From: Massilia sp. BJB1822
GTDB taxonomy: Bacteria; Pseudomonadota; Gammaproteobacteria; Burkholderiales; Burkholderiaceae_D
NCBI RefSeq assembly: GCF_013369485.1
Contig: NZ_JABWEB010000004.1
Coordinates: 351,913 to 415,912 of the forward strand
Direction of reading: 5' to 3'
Length of the DNA stretch: 64,000 nucleotides
The notes below the pieces were generated by a model. The model saw only the letters and a list, made by a program, of their open reading frames with translations. It was not told the DNA's origin and did not search any database. Numbering within the stretch: the stretch's first letter is position 1; each line of letters starts with the position of its first letter. A program made the translations under genes and the position numbers. Below, piece after piece: positions 24,977 through 37,416 of this stretch.

Positions 24977-25876
24977 GTGCCTGATTTGATGATGCGTTTT
25001 TCTGTTGGTCTGATTTGCCTTCCCCTGATTTTGAGCGGCTGCTCGCGCGATAAGGCGCCGGCGGCGCCTGTGCCGCAGGCCGGCGCGAGTGCTGCGGCTG
25101 CCGCGCCAGCGCCGATGTCTGCGCCGGTTGCTGTGGATGAGAAAGTGCTGCTGCCGCAGCTGATGCAGGCGGTCTTCGCGGACGCTTATCGTCCCGCCAG
25201 CAAGGATGCGCTGACCGAATTGCCGGAGCCGGATGAGCGCAGCGTGCGCAGCCTGCATCTGATTACGCCGACCGCCGCCAAGGTGCTGGAGAATGGTCTC
25301 GCCGCGCTGGTGGTGAATGGCGAGATGGCCGACGAGCAGGGCATCACCAGCACGGCCCACGTCACGCCGGGCCGCCTGAGCGTATATCTGCTGCGCCAGG
25401 AAAATGGCCAGTGGGTGCTGCTGCGCCGTCACGAGAACGTGGCTGAACTGGGCTCGATGGGGCAGTCGGGTTCCGCGCAATGGGTCACGCTGGCGCCGGG
25501 CAAGCCCGGTCTCGCCATGCTGCATGGCGGCACGTGGCAGGGCTACAGCATCCGCTTTCTATCGCTCTTCGATTTGAGCGACGAGAATATGCGCCACATG
25601 CTGGGCGAGCAGGTCGAATCGGACAGCGAAGGCGCTTGCGGACCCGAAACCTCCGAGTGCTGGCAAGTGGCAGGCAACTGGCGTATCGCCGCCCCCGCCG
25701 AGGGACAGCGCTACGGCGATGTGCTGATGGACTTTTCCGGCGCGCGCGAAGCCTTGCCGCAAGGCGCGGAAGGCGGCAAGCGCGTGAAGCATGCAGTCAA
25801 GGGCAGCGCGCGTTACAGCTACCGCGACGGCGCCTACAAGCTGGTGAGCGGCGCCAACCTGGTGCCGGGTGTTTAA
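24977..25876 (+). CDS. Lipoprotein of unknown function
   Basis: 299 residues from the GTG at 24977, which has AAGGA nine bases upstream; ATGs at 24989 and 24992 are alternatives. A signal peptide with lipobox LSGC predicts lipidation at Cys22 (GTG numbering). An Ala/Pro linker of about 25 residues follows, then a globular domain with regularly spaced Gly/Trp residues (ENGQWVLLRRHENVAELG; GTWQGYSIRFLSLFD; two Cys in GACGPETSEC that could pair). No known family recognised. A GNAT gene follows after nine bases, suggesting co-transcription. Confidence 0.7.
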   Translation: MPDLMMRFSVGLICLPLILSGCSRDKAPAAPVPQAGASAAAAAPAPMSAPVAVDEKVLLPQLMQAVFADAYRPASKDALTELPEPDERSVRSLHLITPTAAKVLENGLAALVVNGEMADEQGITSTAHVTPGRLSVYLLRQENGQWVLLRRHENVAELGSMGQSGSAQWVTLAPGKPGLAMLHGGTWQGYSIRFLSLFDLSDENMRHMLGEQVESDSEGACGPETSECWQVAGNWRIAAPAEGQRYGDVLMDFSGAREALPQGAEGGKRVKHAVKGSARYSYRDGAYKLVSGANLVPGV

Positions 25877-25885
25877 GGAACGAAA

Positions 25886-26353
25886 ATGAAGCTGCGTTTT
25901 GCCGAAGCGGCCGATGCGGATGCGATCAGTGCCCTGGTCATCGGCCTGCTGCCATTTCTCACCATTAGCGGCGATGCCAGCGGCGCGGATAACTTCCTCG
26001 CCACGATCCAGCCGGATGCCATTGAGCGCAATCTGGCCGACGCCAACTTCCGCTATCAGCTGGCGGAACGGGCCGGTGCGCTGGCTGGTGTGGTTGCGCT
26101 GCGCGGCAATTCGCATCTGTACAACCTGTATGTGGCGCGCCAGTTCCATGGCCAGGGTTTGGGCCGCCTTCTATGGGAAGCAGGGCGCGACGATGCGCTG
26201 GCGCGCGGCAATCCAGGCAGCTTCACGTTGAACTCCTCCATCTATGGCTTGCCCATGTACGAGCGCCTGGGATTTCAGTCCGAAGGCCCGGTGATGGAAA
26301 AGGATGGCTTGCGCTACCAGCCCATGCGCCTTAGCCTCAGCCCCGGCCAATAA
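25886..26353 (+). CDS. GNAT-family N-acetyltransferase
   Basis: 155 residues with a GNAT fold: the N-terminal strand-helix MKLRFAEAADADAISALVIG, the central beta-strand pair ending LYNLYVARQFHGQGLGRLLWEAG (acetyl-CoA-binding Q/RxxGxG/A as QGLGRL) and the final GLPMYERLGFQSEGPV. It transfers an acetyl group from acetyl-CoA to an amine; the substrate is unknown. It starts nine bases after the lipoprotein gene. About 107 non-coding bases follow before the deacetylase-like gene. Confidence 0.85.
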   Translation: MKLRFAEAADADAISALVIGLLPFLTISGDASGADNFLATIQPDAIERNLADANFRYQLAERAGALAGVVALRGNSHLYNLYVARQFHGQGLGRLLWEAGRDDALARGNPGSFTLNSSIYGLPMYERLGFQSEGPVMEKDGLRYQPMRLSLSPGQ

Positions 26354-26460
26354 AGCCATCTTCTTGCGGCGCTTGAAAGGGTTTCAAGCGCCAGACCAAT
26401 TATCGCGTGCGGCCCGCCTTGGCAGAATCGTTTGCCTGATTCATAGCCAAGGAGCACCCT

Positions 26461-27444
26461 GTGTCAAACCAATCCACCTCGCGCCGCCGCTTCCTCGCTC
26501 AAGCCGGCACTGGCGCCACGCTGCTGGCAGCCGGTGTTGCGCTGTCCGGCGCGCCAACCACCGCTACTGCCGCCTCGCCCACGCCAGCGGGCGGCTTCTG
26601 GCCCGATGGCGCGCGCCTCGTCATCTCGATCTCGATGCAGTTTGAAGCGGGCGGCCAGCCACCGAAAGGCGCCGACAGTCCCTTCCCGAAAGCCGACTTC
26701 CCGGCCTCGATGAAATCCGATCCGGCCGCGAATACGTGGTTTGCCTATGGCTACCGCGAGGGCGTGCCGCGCATGCTGGACCTGTGGGACAAGCACGGCG
26801 TCAAAGTCACCTCGCATATGATCGGCGAGGCGGTGAAGAAAAATCCGAAGCTGGCGCGCGAGATCGTGATGCGCGGCCATGAGGCATCCGGCCACGGCCC
26901 GCGCTGGAGTTCGCAATTCCAGATGAGCCGCGGCGAAGAGAAGGCCTTCCTGCAGGCGGCGCGCGATATGGTGGAGGAGGGCAGCGGCCAGCGACCGCAA
27001 GGCTATAACTGCAACTGGCTGCGGCGCGGTCCGAACACCCTGTCGCTGCTGCAGGAAATGGGCTTCCTCTATCACATCGATGATCTGAGCCGCGACGAAC
27101 CGTTCATCGAACAGGTCAACGGCAAGGACTTCGTGGTTGTCCCCTACACCTTGCGCAATAACGATATCCTGCTGGTCGAAGGCCGCAATTACACGCCGGA
27201 GCAGTTCCGCGAGCAGATCACCGCCGATTTCGACCAGCTCTATGAGGAGGCGGGCACGCGCCGCCGCATGATGTCGATCAGCGCCCACGACCGCATCAGC
27301 GGCACGCCGCAGATGGTGCGCGCCTGGGACCAGTTCCTGGCCTATGCCAAGAGCAAACCGGGCGTGGCCTTCATGCGCAAGGACGATATCGCGCGCTATG
27401 CCCTGAATAGCCCGCTCACGCTGCGCGAAAGCGAAACCATTTAA
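26461..27444 (+). CDS. Tat-exported polysaccharide-deacetylase-like protein
   Basis: 327 residues from a GTG start with AAGGAG seven bases upstream. The N-terminus SRRRFLAQAGTGATLLAAG is a twin-arginine signal. The remainder follows the NodB-like/PuuE-type fold: HGVKVTSHMIGEAV, GHEASGHGPRW (two of the usual metal His) and LYHIDDLSRDEPF. The first metal motif, normally a D-D or DxD after the first strand, reads ISISMQFEAGG and lacks an Asp, so catalysis on N-acetyl sugars is uncertain. It may act on another amide. The position next to the GNAT gene gives no clear pathway. Confidence 0.75.
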   Translation: MSNQSTSRRRFLAQAGTGATLLAAGVALSGAPTTATAASPTPAGGFWPDGARLVISISMQFEAGGQPPKGADSPFPKADFPASMKSDPAANTWFAYGYREGVPRMLDLWDKHGVKVTSHMIGEAVKKNPKLAREIVMRGHEASGHGPRWSSQFQMSRGEEKAFLQAARDMVEEGSGQRPQGYNCNWLRRGPNTLSLLQEMGFLYHIDDLSRDEPFIEQVNGKDFVVVPYTLRNNDILLVEGRNYTPEQFREQITADFDQLYEEAGTRRRMMSISAHDRISGTPQMVRAWDQFLAYAKSKPGVAFMRKDDIARYALNSPLTLRESETI

Positions 27445-27457
27445 GCGGATGAAAAAA

Positions 27458-27485
27458 GGGGCGCGTCCCTTGCTGTGCGCGCCCC
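27458..27485 (-). terminator. Rho-independent terminator of the PRC-barrel gene
   Basis: Arms GGGGCGCG (27458-27465) and CGCGCCCC (27478-27485) pair perfectly. On the minus strand the hairpin is followed by TTTTTTC (27452-27457). It also faces the end of the convergent deacetylase-like gene. Confidence 0.75.
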
Positions 27486-27507
27486 AAACCCACAGGAAAA
27501 TACGGTT

Positions 27508-27921
27508 TTAGCGCAGATTGTCGCCGCTATACGTGGTGCCGTAATAGGTGTGCACTTCGGCGGCCCAGGCCTGGTTCGCCATATCGGGCCAGTTGTCCTT
27601 GTTGAAGCCGGGCGCGCTCTCGATGCGCTCCTTATCGATATTCAGGGTCACGCGCTTGTTGGCGGTGTCCAGGGTCAGCGCCTCCCAGGGAACGGCGAAC
27701 AGCTTCTCGCCGATGGTCAGCACGCCGCCGCTGGCCATCACCACGTAGGCCACGCGCCCGCTTTGCATATCGAGCATGATTTCCTTGACCGTGCCCAGGT
27801 GCTCGTCCTTCAGATTATGGATATGGTCGCCGATCAGCGTGTCGGCGCCCATCAGGCGCGGACCGGGACCGGTATGGCCGGTGTCTACATAATTACCGTA
27901 AGCGTCGCGTTCGGTGCTCAT
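27508..27921 (-). CDS. PRC-barrel domain protein
   Basis: 137 residues. The PRC-barrel pattern is visible: TLIGDHIHNLKDEHLGTVKEIMLD, GRVAYVVMASGGVLTIGEKLFAVPWEAL and TLDTANKRVTLNIDKERIESAPGF. Free-standing PRC-barrel proteins in this group are small cytoplasmic proteins often linked to stress; no partner is evident. A strong AGGAGGCGAGA site lies before the ATG. A canonical terminator follows. Confidence 0.85.
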   Translation of the reverse strand: MSTERDAYGNYVDTGHTGPGPRLMGADTLIGDHIHNLKDEHLGTVKEIMLDMQSGRVAYVVMASGGVLTIGEKLFAVPWEALTLDTANKRVTLNIDKERIESAPGFNKDNWPDMANQAWAAEVHTYYGTTYSGDNLR

Positions 27922-28080
27922 TCTCGCCTCCTGTTGCGTGTTGAAATAATGCTATTTTCCACGCGGGCGGCGGGCGCTTCTGTTCGGACGCGCACATAGG
28001 CAATCTTGGCAGTTTGCCCAGCAAAGCACGGGGTTGGCGGATTTTTTCGGGGCGTTGTGATGAAGAAGCGGCCAGTTTGA

Positions 28081-30668
<2,588 letters not shown>

Positions 30669-30680
30669 TCTGTCATAAGG

Positions 30681-30711
30681 GCGGGCCTCGCGTTCTATAC
30701 GCCAGGCCCGC
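30681..30711. other. Hairpin between kdsA and eno
   Basis: GCGGGCCT (30681-30688) and AGGCCCGC (30704-30711) pair perfectly around a 15-base loop, 12 bases after kdsA. The tail lacks a T-run, so this may be an attenuator or mRNA-stabilising stem. The 147-base gap presumably also contains an eno promoter. Confidence 0.4.
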
Positions 30712-30761
30712 TTCCACATCTGGCGGTCCTCTGTTACCCTTGCAGCAATTTTGGCGTGTGA

Positions 30762-32099
<1,338 letters not shown>

Positions 32100-32110
32100 T
32101 AGCAAGACCA

Positions 32111-32136
32111 TGCGGCCGGAAGCGATTCCGGCCGCA
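32111..32136. other. GC-rich hairpin between eno and ftsB
   Basis: TGCGGCCGGAA (32111-32121) and TTCCGGCCGCA (32126-32136) form an 11-bp stem with a GCGA tetraloop of the GNRA type. There is no T-run. It may lower read-through into ftsB or stabilise the eno transcript. Confidence 0.45.
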
Positions 32137-32150
32137 GTACCAGAATATCC

Positions 32151-32465
32151 ATGCGCCTGATCACCCTGTCCCTCGCCCTGCTGCTCGTGCTGATCCAGTA
32201 TCCCCTGTGGCTGGGCAAAGGCGGCTGGCTGCGCGTCGGCGAACTCGAAGAGCAGGTCGCCGCGGCCCACAAGAAAAACGACGAACTGGAACGCCGCAAC
32301 GCCAAGCTCGACTCCGAAGTGCGCGACCTGAAGGACGGCACCGGCGCCGTCGAAGAACGCGCCCGTTACGAGCTCAGCATGATCAAGCAAAACGAGATCT
32401 ACGTGCAGATCCTCGGCAAAGGCCAGACCCGTCCCGCCCCCGACGCCGCCAACCCCACCCCCTGA
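32151..32465 (+). CDS. ftsB: Cell division protein FtsB
   Basis: 104 residues. A single N-terminal membrane helix ([21 protein letters not shown]) is followed by a periplasmic coiled coil ([29 protein letters not shown]) and the FtsB/DivIC signature [25 protein letters not shown]. FtsB bridges FtsL and FtsQ in the divisome. Its location directly after eno is conserved in gamma- and betaproteobacteria. The C-terminal ~12 residues are Pro/Ala rich. Confidence 0.96.
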   Translation: MRLITLSLALLLVLIQYPLWLGKGGWLRVGELEEQVAAAHKKNDELERRNAKLDSEVRDLKDGTGAVEERARYELSMIKQNEIYVQILGKGQTRPAPDAANPTP

Positions 32466-32477
32466 TTTGACTTTCAT

Positions 32478-32539
32478 CAAACAATGTCCACCCTGGTGTC
32501 AGGCGGGGCCGCCGAGGCACTGGAATCGGACATTGTTTG
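32478..32539. repeat. 62-bp palindromic intergenic repeat (copy A)
   Basis: Outer arms CAAACAATGTCC and GGACATTGTTTG are exact reverse complements. The interior (ACCCTGGTGTCAGGCGGGG...) matches the element at 47586-47647 when that copy is reversed, with identical total length and a few inner differences. It lies between ftsB and the Fur-controlled receptor. It is probably a REP-like dispersed element that may also terminate ftsB transcription. Confidence 0.7.
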
Positions 32540-32566
32540 CGATACATCAAAGCGATGTTGCCTTGC

Positions 32567-32581
32567 GAATGAGAATCATTC
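32567..32581. promoter_or_regulatory. Fur box upstream of heme receptor operon
   Basis: GAATGAGAATCATTC is a perfect 6-3-6 palindrome close to the classical Fur core (AATGATAATCATT), with further AT-rich matches on both sides (TGATAA follows). It lies about 100 bases before the receptor start at 32684. Confidence 0.75.
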
Positions 32582-32683
32582 TTGATAAGATGGCGTCTTT
32601 GCCAGCCATTCCACCGTTGTAACGCGCCTGTCGCGCCGGGTTGAGGAGCCAGCTTTCTACTGACCCCTTTTCCCTGGATCGAT

Positions 32684-34945
32684 ATGTCTGCTTTTCCTCG
32701 TCCGCACCGTTTGGCGGTGCTGCTGTTGGCCGCTTTCAGCCCTGTGGCGCTGGCCCAGAACGCTGCTCCCGCTTCCCAATTGGGCGAAATCCTCGTCACC
32801 GCCAAGCGCGATGAAGCGGCATCGGCCCGTACCGGCACCACCACCAAGCTTGGCGCCGAGGAGCTGAACAAGCGCGCCGTCACCGATATGTCGGGCATGG
32901 CGCGCTATGAGCCTTTGATCAGCGTGCCGTCGGCCGCCAGCGGCTCGGGCAATATCTGGGATGGCGCCGGCAATACCGGCTTCAATATCCGCGGCGTCGA
33001 GGGCAATCGCGTCAGCCTGGACCTGGACGGCATCGCGCTGCCGGATGCGGCACCCAAGCCCGATGCGACCACGCTGGCGAGCTTCGGCATCGGCCGCGAT
33101 TATTTCGACCCTGAGACCTTCCGCGAAGTGCGCATCGGTTCCGGCACTTCGGCGGCCGGTGCCGGCACGCCGGGCCTGGGCGGTTCCGTGTCCTTCGCCA
33201 CCAAGTCGCCGGAAGACTTTGTGAGCGAGCAGCGTCCCACCTATGCCGAATACAAATTCGGCTATACCGGCGTGGACAAGGCGAAGATGCACGCGCTGAC
33301 CGGCGCCGTGCAGTCGGGCGCGATGAAGGCGATGGCGCTGTACGTGCACCGCAAGGGCGAGCAGCAGCGCAGCGAAGGCAATGTGGCGCAGAATCCGGAC
33401 GACTGGTCGTCCGACGCGCTGCTGGTGAAATTCAGCTGGACGCCGCTGGCTGGCCAAAAGCTGGGCTTCACCTTCGACGGCTACCGCAACGAGCATGAGC
33501 GCCAGTTCATCAATAAGCTCAGCACCAACTATCCGCAAGGCGCGCTGCAAACCTCGAAGACCCGCCGCAACCGCCTGAGCGCCGATCATGAGATGCGCGG
33601 CAGCAGCTGGTTCGACACGCTGGAAAGCCGCATCTACGTGCAGGATTCCAAGGTGGACGACCGCACCAATGCGCGCTACACCTACGGCTCGCCGGCCCAG
33701 CGCCTGATCGATACCGGCTACTACAACAAAAGCGTTGGCCTGGCCAGCAATGCAAGCAAGCAGCTCAATCCCCAGCTGCTGCTGAACTATGGCCTGAGCT
33801 TCGAGAAGACCGAGAGCCGCCGCCCATGGCGCGAAGACCGTACCGTCCTCGCCACCGGTGCGCATCAGATCACCAACAAGAATCGCATGGCCGATGTGGA
33901 CACGCGCAAGCTGGCCGCCTATGTGCGCGCCGAGTTGGGCTTTGAACTGGGCGGCTACAAGAGCGTGTTGACTCCAGGCCTGCGCGCCGAGCATCAGCAG
34001 ATGAAGCCGAAGAATCTGCAGAATTACGTGGTCGCCGTGCCCAACGCCGCCAAGGAACTGGGCAAGGAAGATTACAGCTATCTGACGCCGAGCCTGAACC
34101 TGAGCGTGTACCTGAAGCCGGAGCTGAGCGCCTACCTGCAATACCATCGCGGCACGCGCATTCCGACTGCTATTGAAATGACCGGCACCTTCGACTCCTT
34201 CAGCTATACCGGCGCAGGCCATGGCTACGCGGTGCTGGGCAACCGCAATCTGAAGAAGGAAACCAGCGATGCCTTTGAACTGGGCTTGAAGGGCGAGGCG
34301 GCCAAGGGCGTGCAGCTCAGCGCATCCGTGTTCAACACGCGCTACAAAAACTTCATCGAGTATGCGCCGCAGGCGGACGATCCGGTCAACTACCCGACGC
34401 TGACCGTCGGCCTTTACCGCCCAGAGAATATGGGCAAGGCGCGCACCTGGGGCGCTGAAGCCTCGGTACGCCTGGACCTGGGCGCATTCTCGGCACCGCT
34501 GAATGGCTTCAGCGTGGACCTGGCGGCCGGTGTCGCCAAGGGCCGCTCGCAGGACAAGGAAACCGGTAAGAAATCGGATCTGGCTTCGGCCCTGCCGGCC
34601 AAATTCACCACCACGCTGGCCTGGGACGATCCCGCCAAGCGCGGCGGCGCGGCTCTGAGCGCGGTGCATGCGCGCGGCCGCCAGGCTGAATCGAGCATCA
34701 CCGATCCGCGCAGCGGCAAGATCCTGCCGATGTTCGACGTTCCGGCATCGACGGTGCTGGACCTGACCGGCTATTGGAATATCGGCAAGAACGCCACCAT
34801 CAACGCCGGCATCTACAACCTTGGCGACCGCAAATACTGGGACTACGCGCAAGCGCGTGGCCTGGCGGCGAACGCCACGGCCGATATCGAACGCTATGCG
34901 CGCCCAGGCCGCACGGCTGCAGTAAGTTTCAAGCTGATGTACTAA
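32684..34945 (+). CDS. TonB-dependent heme/hemoprotein-type receptor
   Basis: 753 residues. Signal peptide ending FSPVALAQ (about 25). The plug domain has the N-terminal LGEILVTAKRDE, GFNIRGVEGNRVSLDLDGI and VRIGSGTSAAGAGTPGLGGSVSF. The barrel includes the heme-receptor-like stretch HRGTRIPTAIEMTGTF and, after a loop, GNRNLKKETSDAFELG, a variant of the FRAP/NPNL boxes. It ends VSFKLMY. A Fur box precedes it, and a HemS-like gene follows after 19 bases, which together point to heme uptake. TonB, the ABC permease and a classical hemin-binding protein are not encoded nearby. Confidence 0.88.
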   Translation: MSAFPRPHRLAVLLLAAFSPVALAQNAAPASQLGEILVTAKRDEAASARTGTTTKLGAEELNKRAVTDMSGMARYEPLISVPSAASGSGNIWDGAGNTGFNIRGVEGNRVSLDLDGIALPDAAPKPDATTLASFGIGRDYFDPETFREVRIGSGTSAAGAGTPGLGGSVSFATKSPEDFVSEQRPTYAEYKFGYTGVDKAKMHALTGAVQSGAMKAMALYVHRKGEQQRSEGNVAQNPDDWSSDALLVKFSWTPLAGQKLGFTFDGYRNEHERQFINKLSTNYPQGALQTSKTRRNRLSADHEMRGSSWFDTLESRIYVQDSKVDDRTNARYTYGSPAQRLIDTGYYNKSVGLASNASKQLNPQLLLNYGLSFEKTESRRPWREDRTVLATGAHQITNKNRMADVDTRKLAAYVRAELGFELGGYKSVLTPGLRAEHQQMKPKNLQNYVVAVPNAAKELGKEDYSYLTPSLNLSVYLKPELSAYLQYHRGTRIPTAIEMTGTFDSFSYTGAGHGYAVLGNRNLKKETSDAFELGLKGEAAKGVQLSASVFNTRYKNFIEYAPQADDPVNYPTLTVGLYRPENMGKARTWGAEASVRLDLGAFSAPLNGFSVDLAAGVAKGRSQDKETGKKSDLASALPAKFTTTLAWDDPAKRGGAALSAVHARGRQAESSITDPRSGKILPMFDVPASTVLDLTGYWNIGKNATINAGIYNLGDRKYWDYAQARGLAANATADIERYARPGRTAAVSFKLMY

Positions 34946-34964
34946 TCCACCCAAGGAGACTGAT

Positions 34965-36116
34965 ATGAAAACCAAACATCGTTACGCGCTCGCGCTAGCC
35001 GCTTCCATGCTGCTGAGCGCAGCCTATGTGAGCGCTGCGCCCGCGCTGAGCGAACGTTGGGCCACGCTCAAAGCGGAGCAGCCAAAGCTGCAGATCCGCG
35101 ATGCGGCGCGCGCACTGAATGTATCCGAGGCAGAACTGCTGGCCACCGGCATCGGCAAGACCGTGACCCGCCTGAGCGATAGCGAACACGCTGCCAGCGA
35201 CATCATGCGCCGCGCCCTCGACCTGGGCACGGTGATGGCCCTGACGCGCAATGAAAACGCCGTGCTGGAACGCACCGGCGTGGCCATGCGCGTCAAGCAG
35301 GAAGCGCCGACCGGCGACAAGGAAAAGGACAAGGAAAGCGAAGCGCGCCTGCGCAGCGTGGCCGGCGGCTACCTGGGCGGCGATATCGACCTGCGCTTCC
35401 ACTTCGCCAACTGGAAGCATGCCTTCGCCGTGGTGCAGCCAGGCCGCGACGGCGCCATCACGCGCAGCCTGCAGTTCTTCGACGCGCAGGGCAATGCCGC
35501 GCACAAGGTCTACCTGAAGAACGAAGCCGGCATCGCCGCCTTCGACAAGATCGCGGCCGACTTCCGCCATCCGCAGCAAACCGGCGAACTGAAAATCGCC
35601 GCCGCCGTGCCGAAAGCAGCGGAAAAAGCCGACAGCGCGGTGGACGTGAAAGAGTTCCAGCTGGCCTGGCAAGAGATGACCGACGTGCACCAGTTCAACC
35701 GCATCGTGCGCGAATTCGGCCTGACGCGCGAACAGGCCATGCGCCTGGCGCCGGCGGGCGTGGTGCAGCGCATCTCGCCGCAAGCCATGCGCAAGCTGCT
35801 GGACGACTCGGCCAAGCAGCAACTGTCCATCATGGCCTTCCTCGGCAATGAAGCGGTGACGCAAATCTTCAGTGGCAAGATCGAAAAGACCGCCGCCAGC
35901 GGCGAGTGGTACAACGTGCTTGACCCGAACTTCAATCTGCACGTGCGCGAAAGCGCCCTGAAAACCGGCTACGTCGTACAGCGCGCCGGCGTCACCTCCG
36001 TCGAATTCTTCGACAAGGACGGCGAGCTGGTCGTCACCTTCTTCGGCGTGCGCGAACGCGCCAAGCCACAGCCGCAAAGCTGGGTCGACCTGACCCGCAG
36101 CCTGCCCAAAGCTTAA
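34965..36116 (+). CDS. HemS/ChuS-like heme-degrading-factor family protein with a signal peptide
   Basis: 383 residues. After a clear Sec signal (MKTKHRYALALAASMLLSAA, cleavage near residue 25) come two tandem HemS domains. The first starts RWATLKAEQPKLQIRDAARAL and continues LGTVMALTRNENAVLE, RFHFANWKHAFAVV and NAAHKVYL, with His180 at the position of the heme-ligand His of HemS/ChuS. The second starts WQEMTDVHQFNRIVREFGLTR and ends GVTSVEFFDKDGELVVTFFGVR. Known HemS proteins are cytoplasmic heme oxygenases or carriers. Export would make this a periplasmic heme binder. It is 19 bases after the receptor gene behind AAGGAG, in the same Fur-controlled operon. Confidence 0.85.
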   Translation: MKTKHRYALALAASMLLSAAYVSAAPALSERWATLKAEQPKLQIRDAARALNVSEAELLATGIGKTVTRLSDSEHAASDIMRRALDLGTVMALTRNENAVLERTGVAMRVKQEAPTGDKEKDKESEARLRSVAGGYLGGDIDLRFHFANWKHAFAVVQPGRDGAITRSLQFFDAQGNAAHKVYLKNEAGIAAFDKIAADFRHPQQTGELKIAAAVPKAAEKADSAVDVKEFQLAWQEMTDVHQFNRIVREFGLTREQAMRLAPAGVVQRISPQAMRKLLDDSAKQQLSIMAFLGNEAVTQIFSGKIEKTAASGEWYNVLDPNFNLHVRESALKTGYVVQRAGVTSVEFFDKDGELVVTFFGVRERAKPQPQSWVDLTRSLPKA

Positions 36117-36138
36117 TCCCCTTTGCGCTAAATCAAAC

Positions 36139-36177
36139 AATGTCCGCCCCTGGTGCCAGGCACCAGGGGCGGACATT
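36139..36177. repeat. 39-bp perfect palindromic repeat (copy B1)
   Basis: Arms 36139-36157 and 36159-36177 are exact 19-base reverse complements about one central base. The core GTCC-GCC-CCTGGTGCC is a variant of the elements at 32478 and 47586. It is followed by TTTCTTGAG, so it could terminate the HemS-like gene (+). Confidence 0.75.
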
Positions 36178-36195
36178 TCTTGAGAAAGATCAAAG

Positions 36196-36233
36196 AATGT
36201 CCACCTCTGGTGCCTGGCACCAGGGTGGACATT
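36196..36233. repeat. Second palindromic repeat of the tandem pair (copy B2)
   Basis: Arms AATGTCCACC-TCTGGTGCC (36196-36214) and GGCACCAGGGTGGACATT (36216-36233) pair with one bulged T. It lies 18 bases after copy B1 and is preceded by the same TCAAA-type sequence. TTTTTG follows on the plus strand, terminator-like. The pair fills the convergent gap between the HemS-like gene and the GDPD gene. Confidence 0.75.
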
Positions 36234-36255
36234 TTTTGCGTTGGATCAAAGGTGG

Positions 36256-37416
36256 TTAGCTGTCGGCGGCGAGGCGGCCGAGGGCGGGGTCGTCGGTGAA
36301 GAAGCCGTCGAGGCCGAGCTTGAGGTAGCGGCGCATTTCGGCAACCGAGCCGGCGGGGTTGCGGGCGTGTTCGCTGCCACCGTCGCGGAAGTCGGCGGCG
36401 AGGAAGCGGTTTTCGGGACGGAATGTCCAGGTCTCAACGCGCAGGCCGGCGGCTTTGGCGTCGGCAGTCAGGGAGGTCGGTTCGGCCAGCTTGCCGTCGG
36501 CTTTCAGCGGGATCAGGGCGCGCGTCGGCGGGGCGAAGACGTCGGCATACGCGGCGATTTCGCGCAGGCCGGCGGGCGTGCTCATTTGTTCGTACGTCAG
36601 GCTGCCACCGGCGGCGGCAACATCGCTCGGCTTGCGCGGGCCGACGCCGACCAGCTGCATCAGGCGCAGATTGGCGCGCCGGCCCAGTTTCTCGCGCACG
36701 TATTTCAGGTTGGCCACTTCAAACGACTGGATTTCCACCGGGTTGCGGCGCGTGTATTCGTGCTCGGCCAAGGTGGCGATGAAGCGGTCTTCCAATTTCA
36801 ATCCAACGCTGGCGAAGTAGGTGGAGCTTTTCAGCTCGGGCACCAGGCCGATCACGCGGCCGGCAATCGCGGCTTGCGCTGCGACGAAATCGATCACTTC
36901 CTCAAAACTCACCACCTGGAACATGCCGTCGAATTCCGCACTGCCGGGACGCGATTGGGGAATGCGTTCGATGGCGCGCAGTTTCTTCAGTTCGGCCAGG
37001 GTGAAGTCGTCGACGAACCAGCCTTCATGGGTTTCGCCGTCGATGGTTTTCCTGGCTCGGCGGCCTGCGAATTCGGGACGGCGCGCGACGTCGGTGGTCT
37101 CGCTCAGATTGGCTTCGTGGCGCGCCACCAGCACGCCGTCCTTGGTGCAGACCAGATCCGGTTCGATGTAGTCGGCGCCGTCGGCAATGGCTTTGGCATA
37201 GGCGCCCAGGGTGTGCTCGGGACGCAGGGCGCTGGCGCCGCGGTGGGCGAAGACCAGCGGCCGCGCGGCGCCGCTTGGCGCGGCCAGCAGCGGCGAGGCT
37301 GCGGATGCCGCAAACGGCGAGGCGGCGAGGGCGCCGCCCACGGCCGCCGCCGCCGTGATGAAGCCACGGCGCGACAGCACGCGGCCTGTGCCGCCAGAGG
37401 CGAACAGGCCGTTCAT
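36256..37416 (-). CDS. Tat-exported glycerophosphodiester phosphodiesterase
   Basis: 386 residues. Twin-arginine signal LSRRGFITAAAAVGGALAA at about 14-32. The GDPD catalytic signature FAHRGASALRPEHTLGAY gives the general acid/base His and nearby Glu; GADYIEPDLVCTKDGVLVARHE supplies the metal ligand Glu/Asp and second His. The enzyme splits glycerophosphodiesters such as glycerophosphocholine into glycerol 3-phosphate and an alcohol, here outside the inner membrane. The start overlaps the stop of the upstream TonB receptor gene (TGATG), so the two are coupled. A PHO box precedes the operon: phosphate scavenging from phospholipid head groups is inferred. Confidence 0.92.
   Translation of the reverse strand: MNGLFASGGTGRVLSRRGFITAAAAVGGALAASPFAASAASPLLAAPSGAARPLVFAHRGASALRPEHTLGAYAKAIADGADYIEPDLVCTKDGVLVARHEANLSETTDVARRPEFAGRRARKTIDGETHEGWFVDDFTLAELKKLRAIERIPQSRPGSAEFDGMFQVVSFEEVIDFVAAQAAIAGRVIGLVPELKSSTYFASVGLKLEDRFIATLAEHEYTRRNPVEIQSFEVANLKYVREKLGRRANLRLMQLVGVGPRKPSDVAAAGGSLTYEQMSTPAGLREIAAYADVFAPPTRALIPLKADGKLAEPTSLTADAKAAGLRVETWTFRPENRFLAADFRDGGSEHARNPAGSVAEMRRYLKLGLDGFFTDDPALGRLAADS

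Noticed and set aside
36139..36233. att site or CRISPR-like pair of palindromes
   Set aside because: No integrase or tRNA nearby, only two copies, and the same palindrome type recurs elsewhere in the window; better explained as dispersed repeats/terminators.
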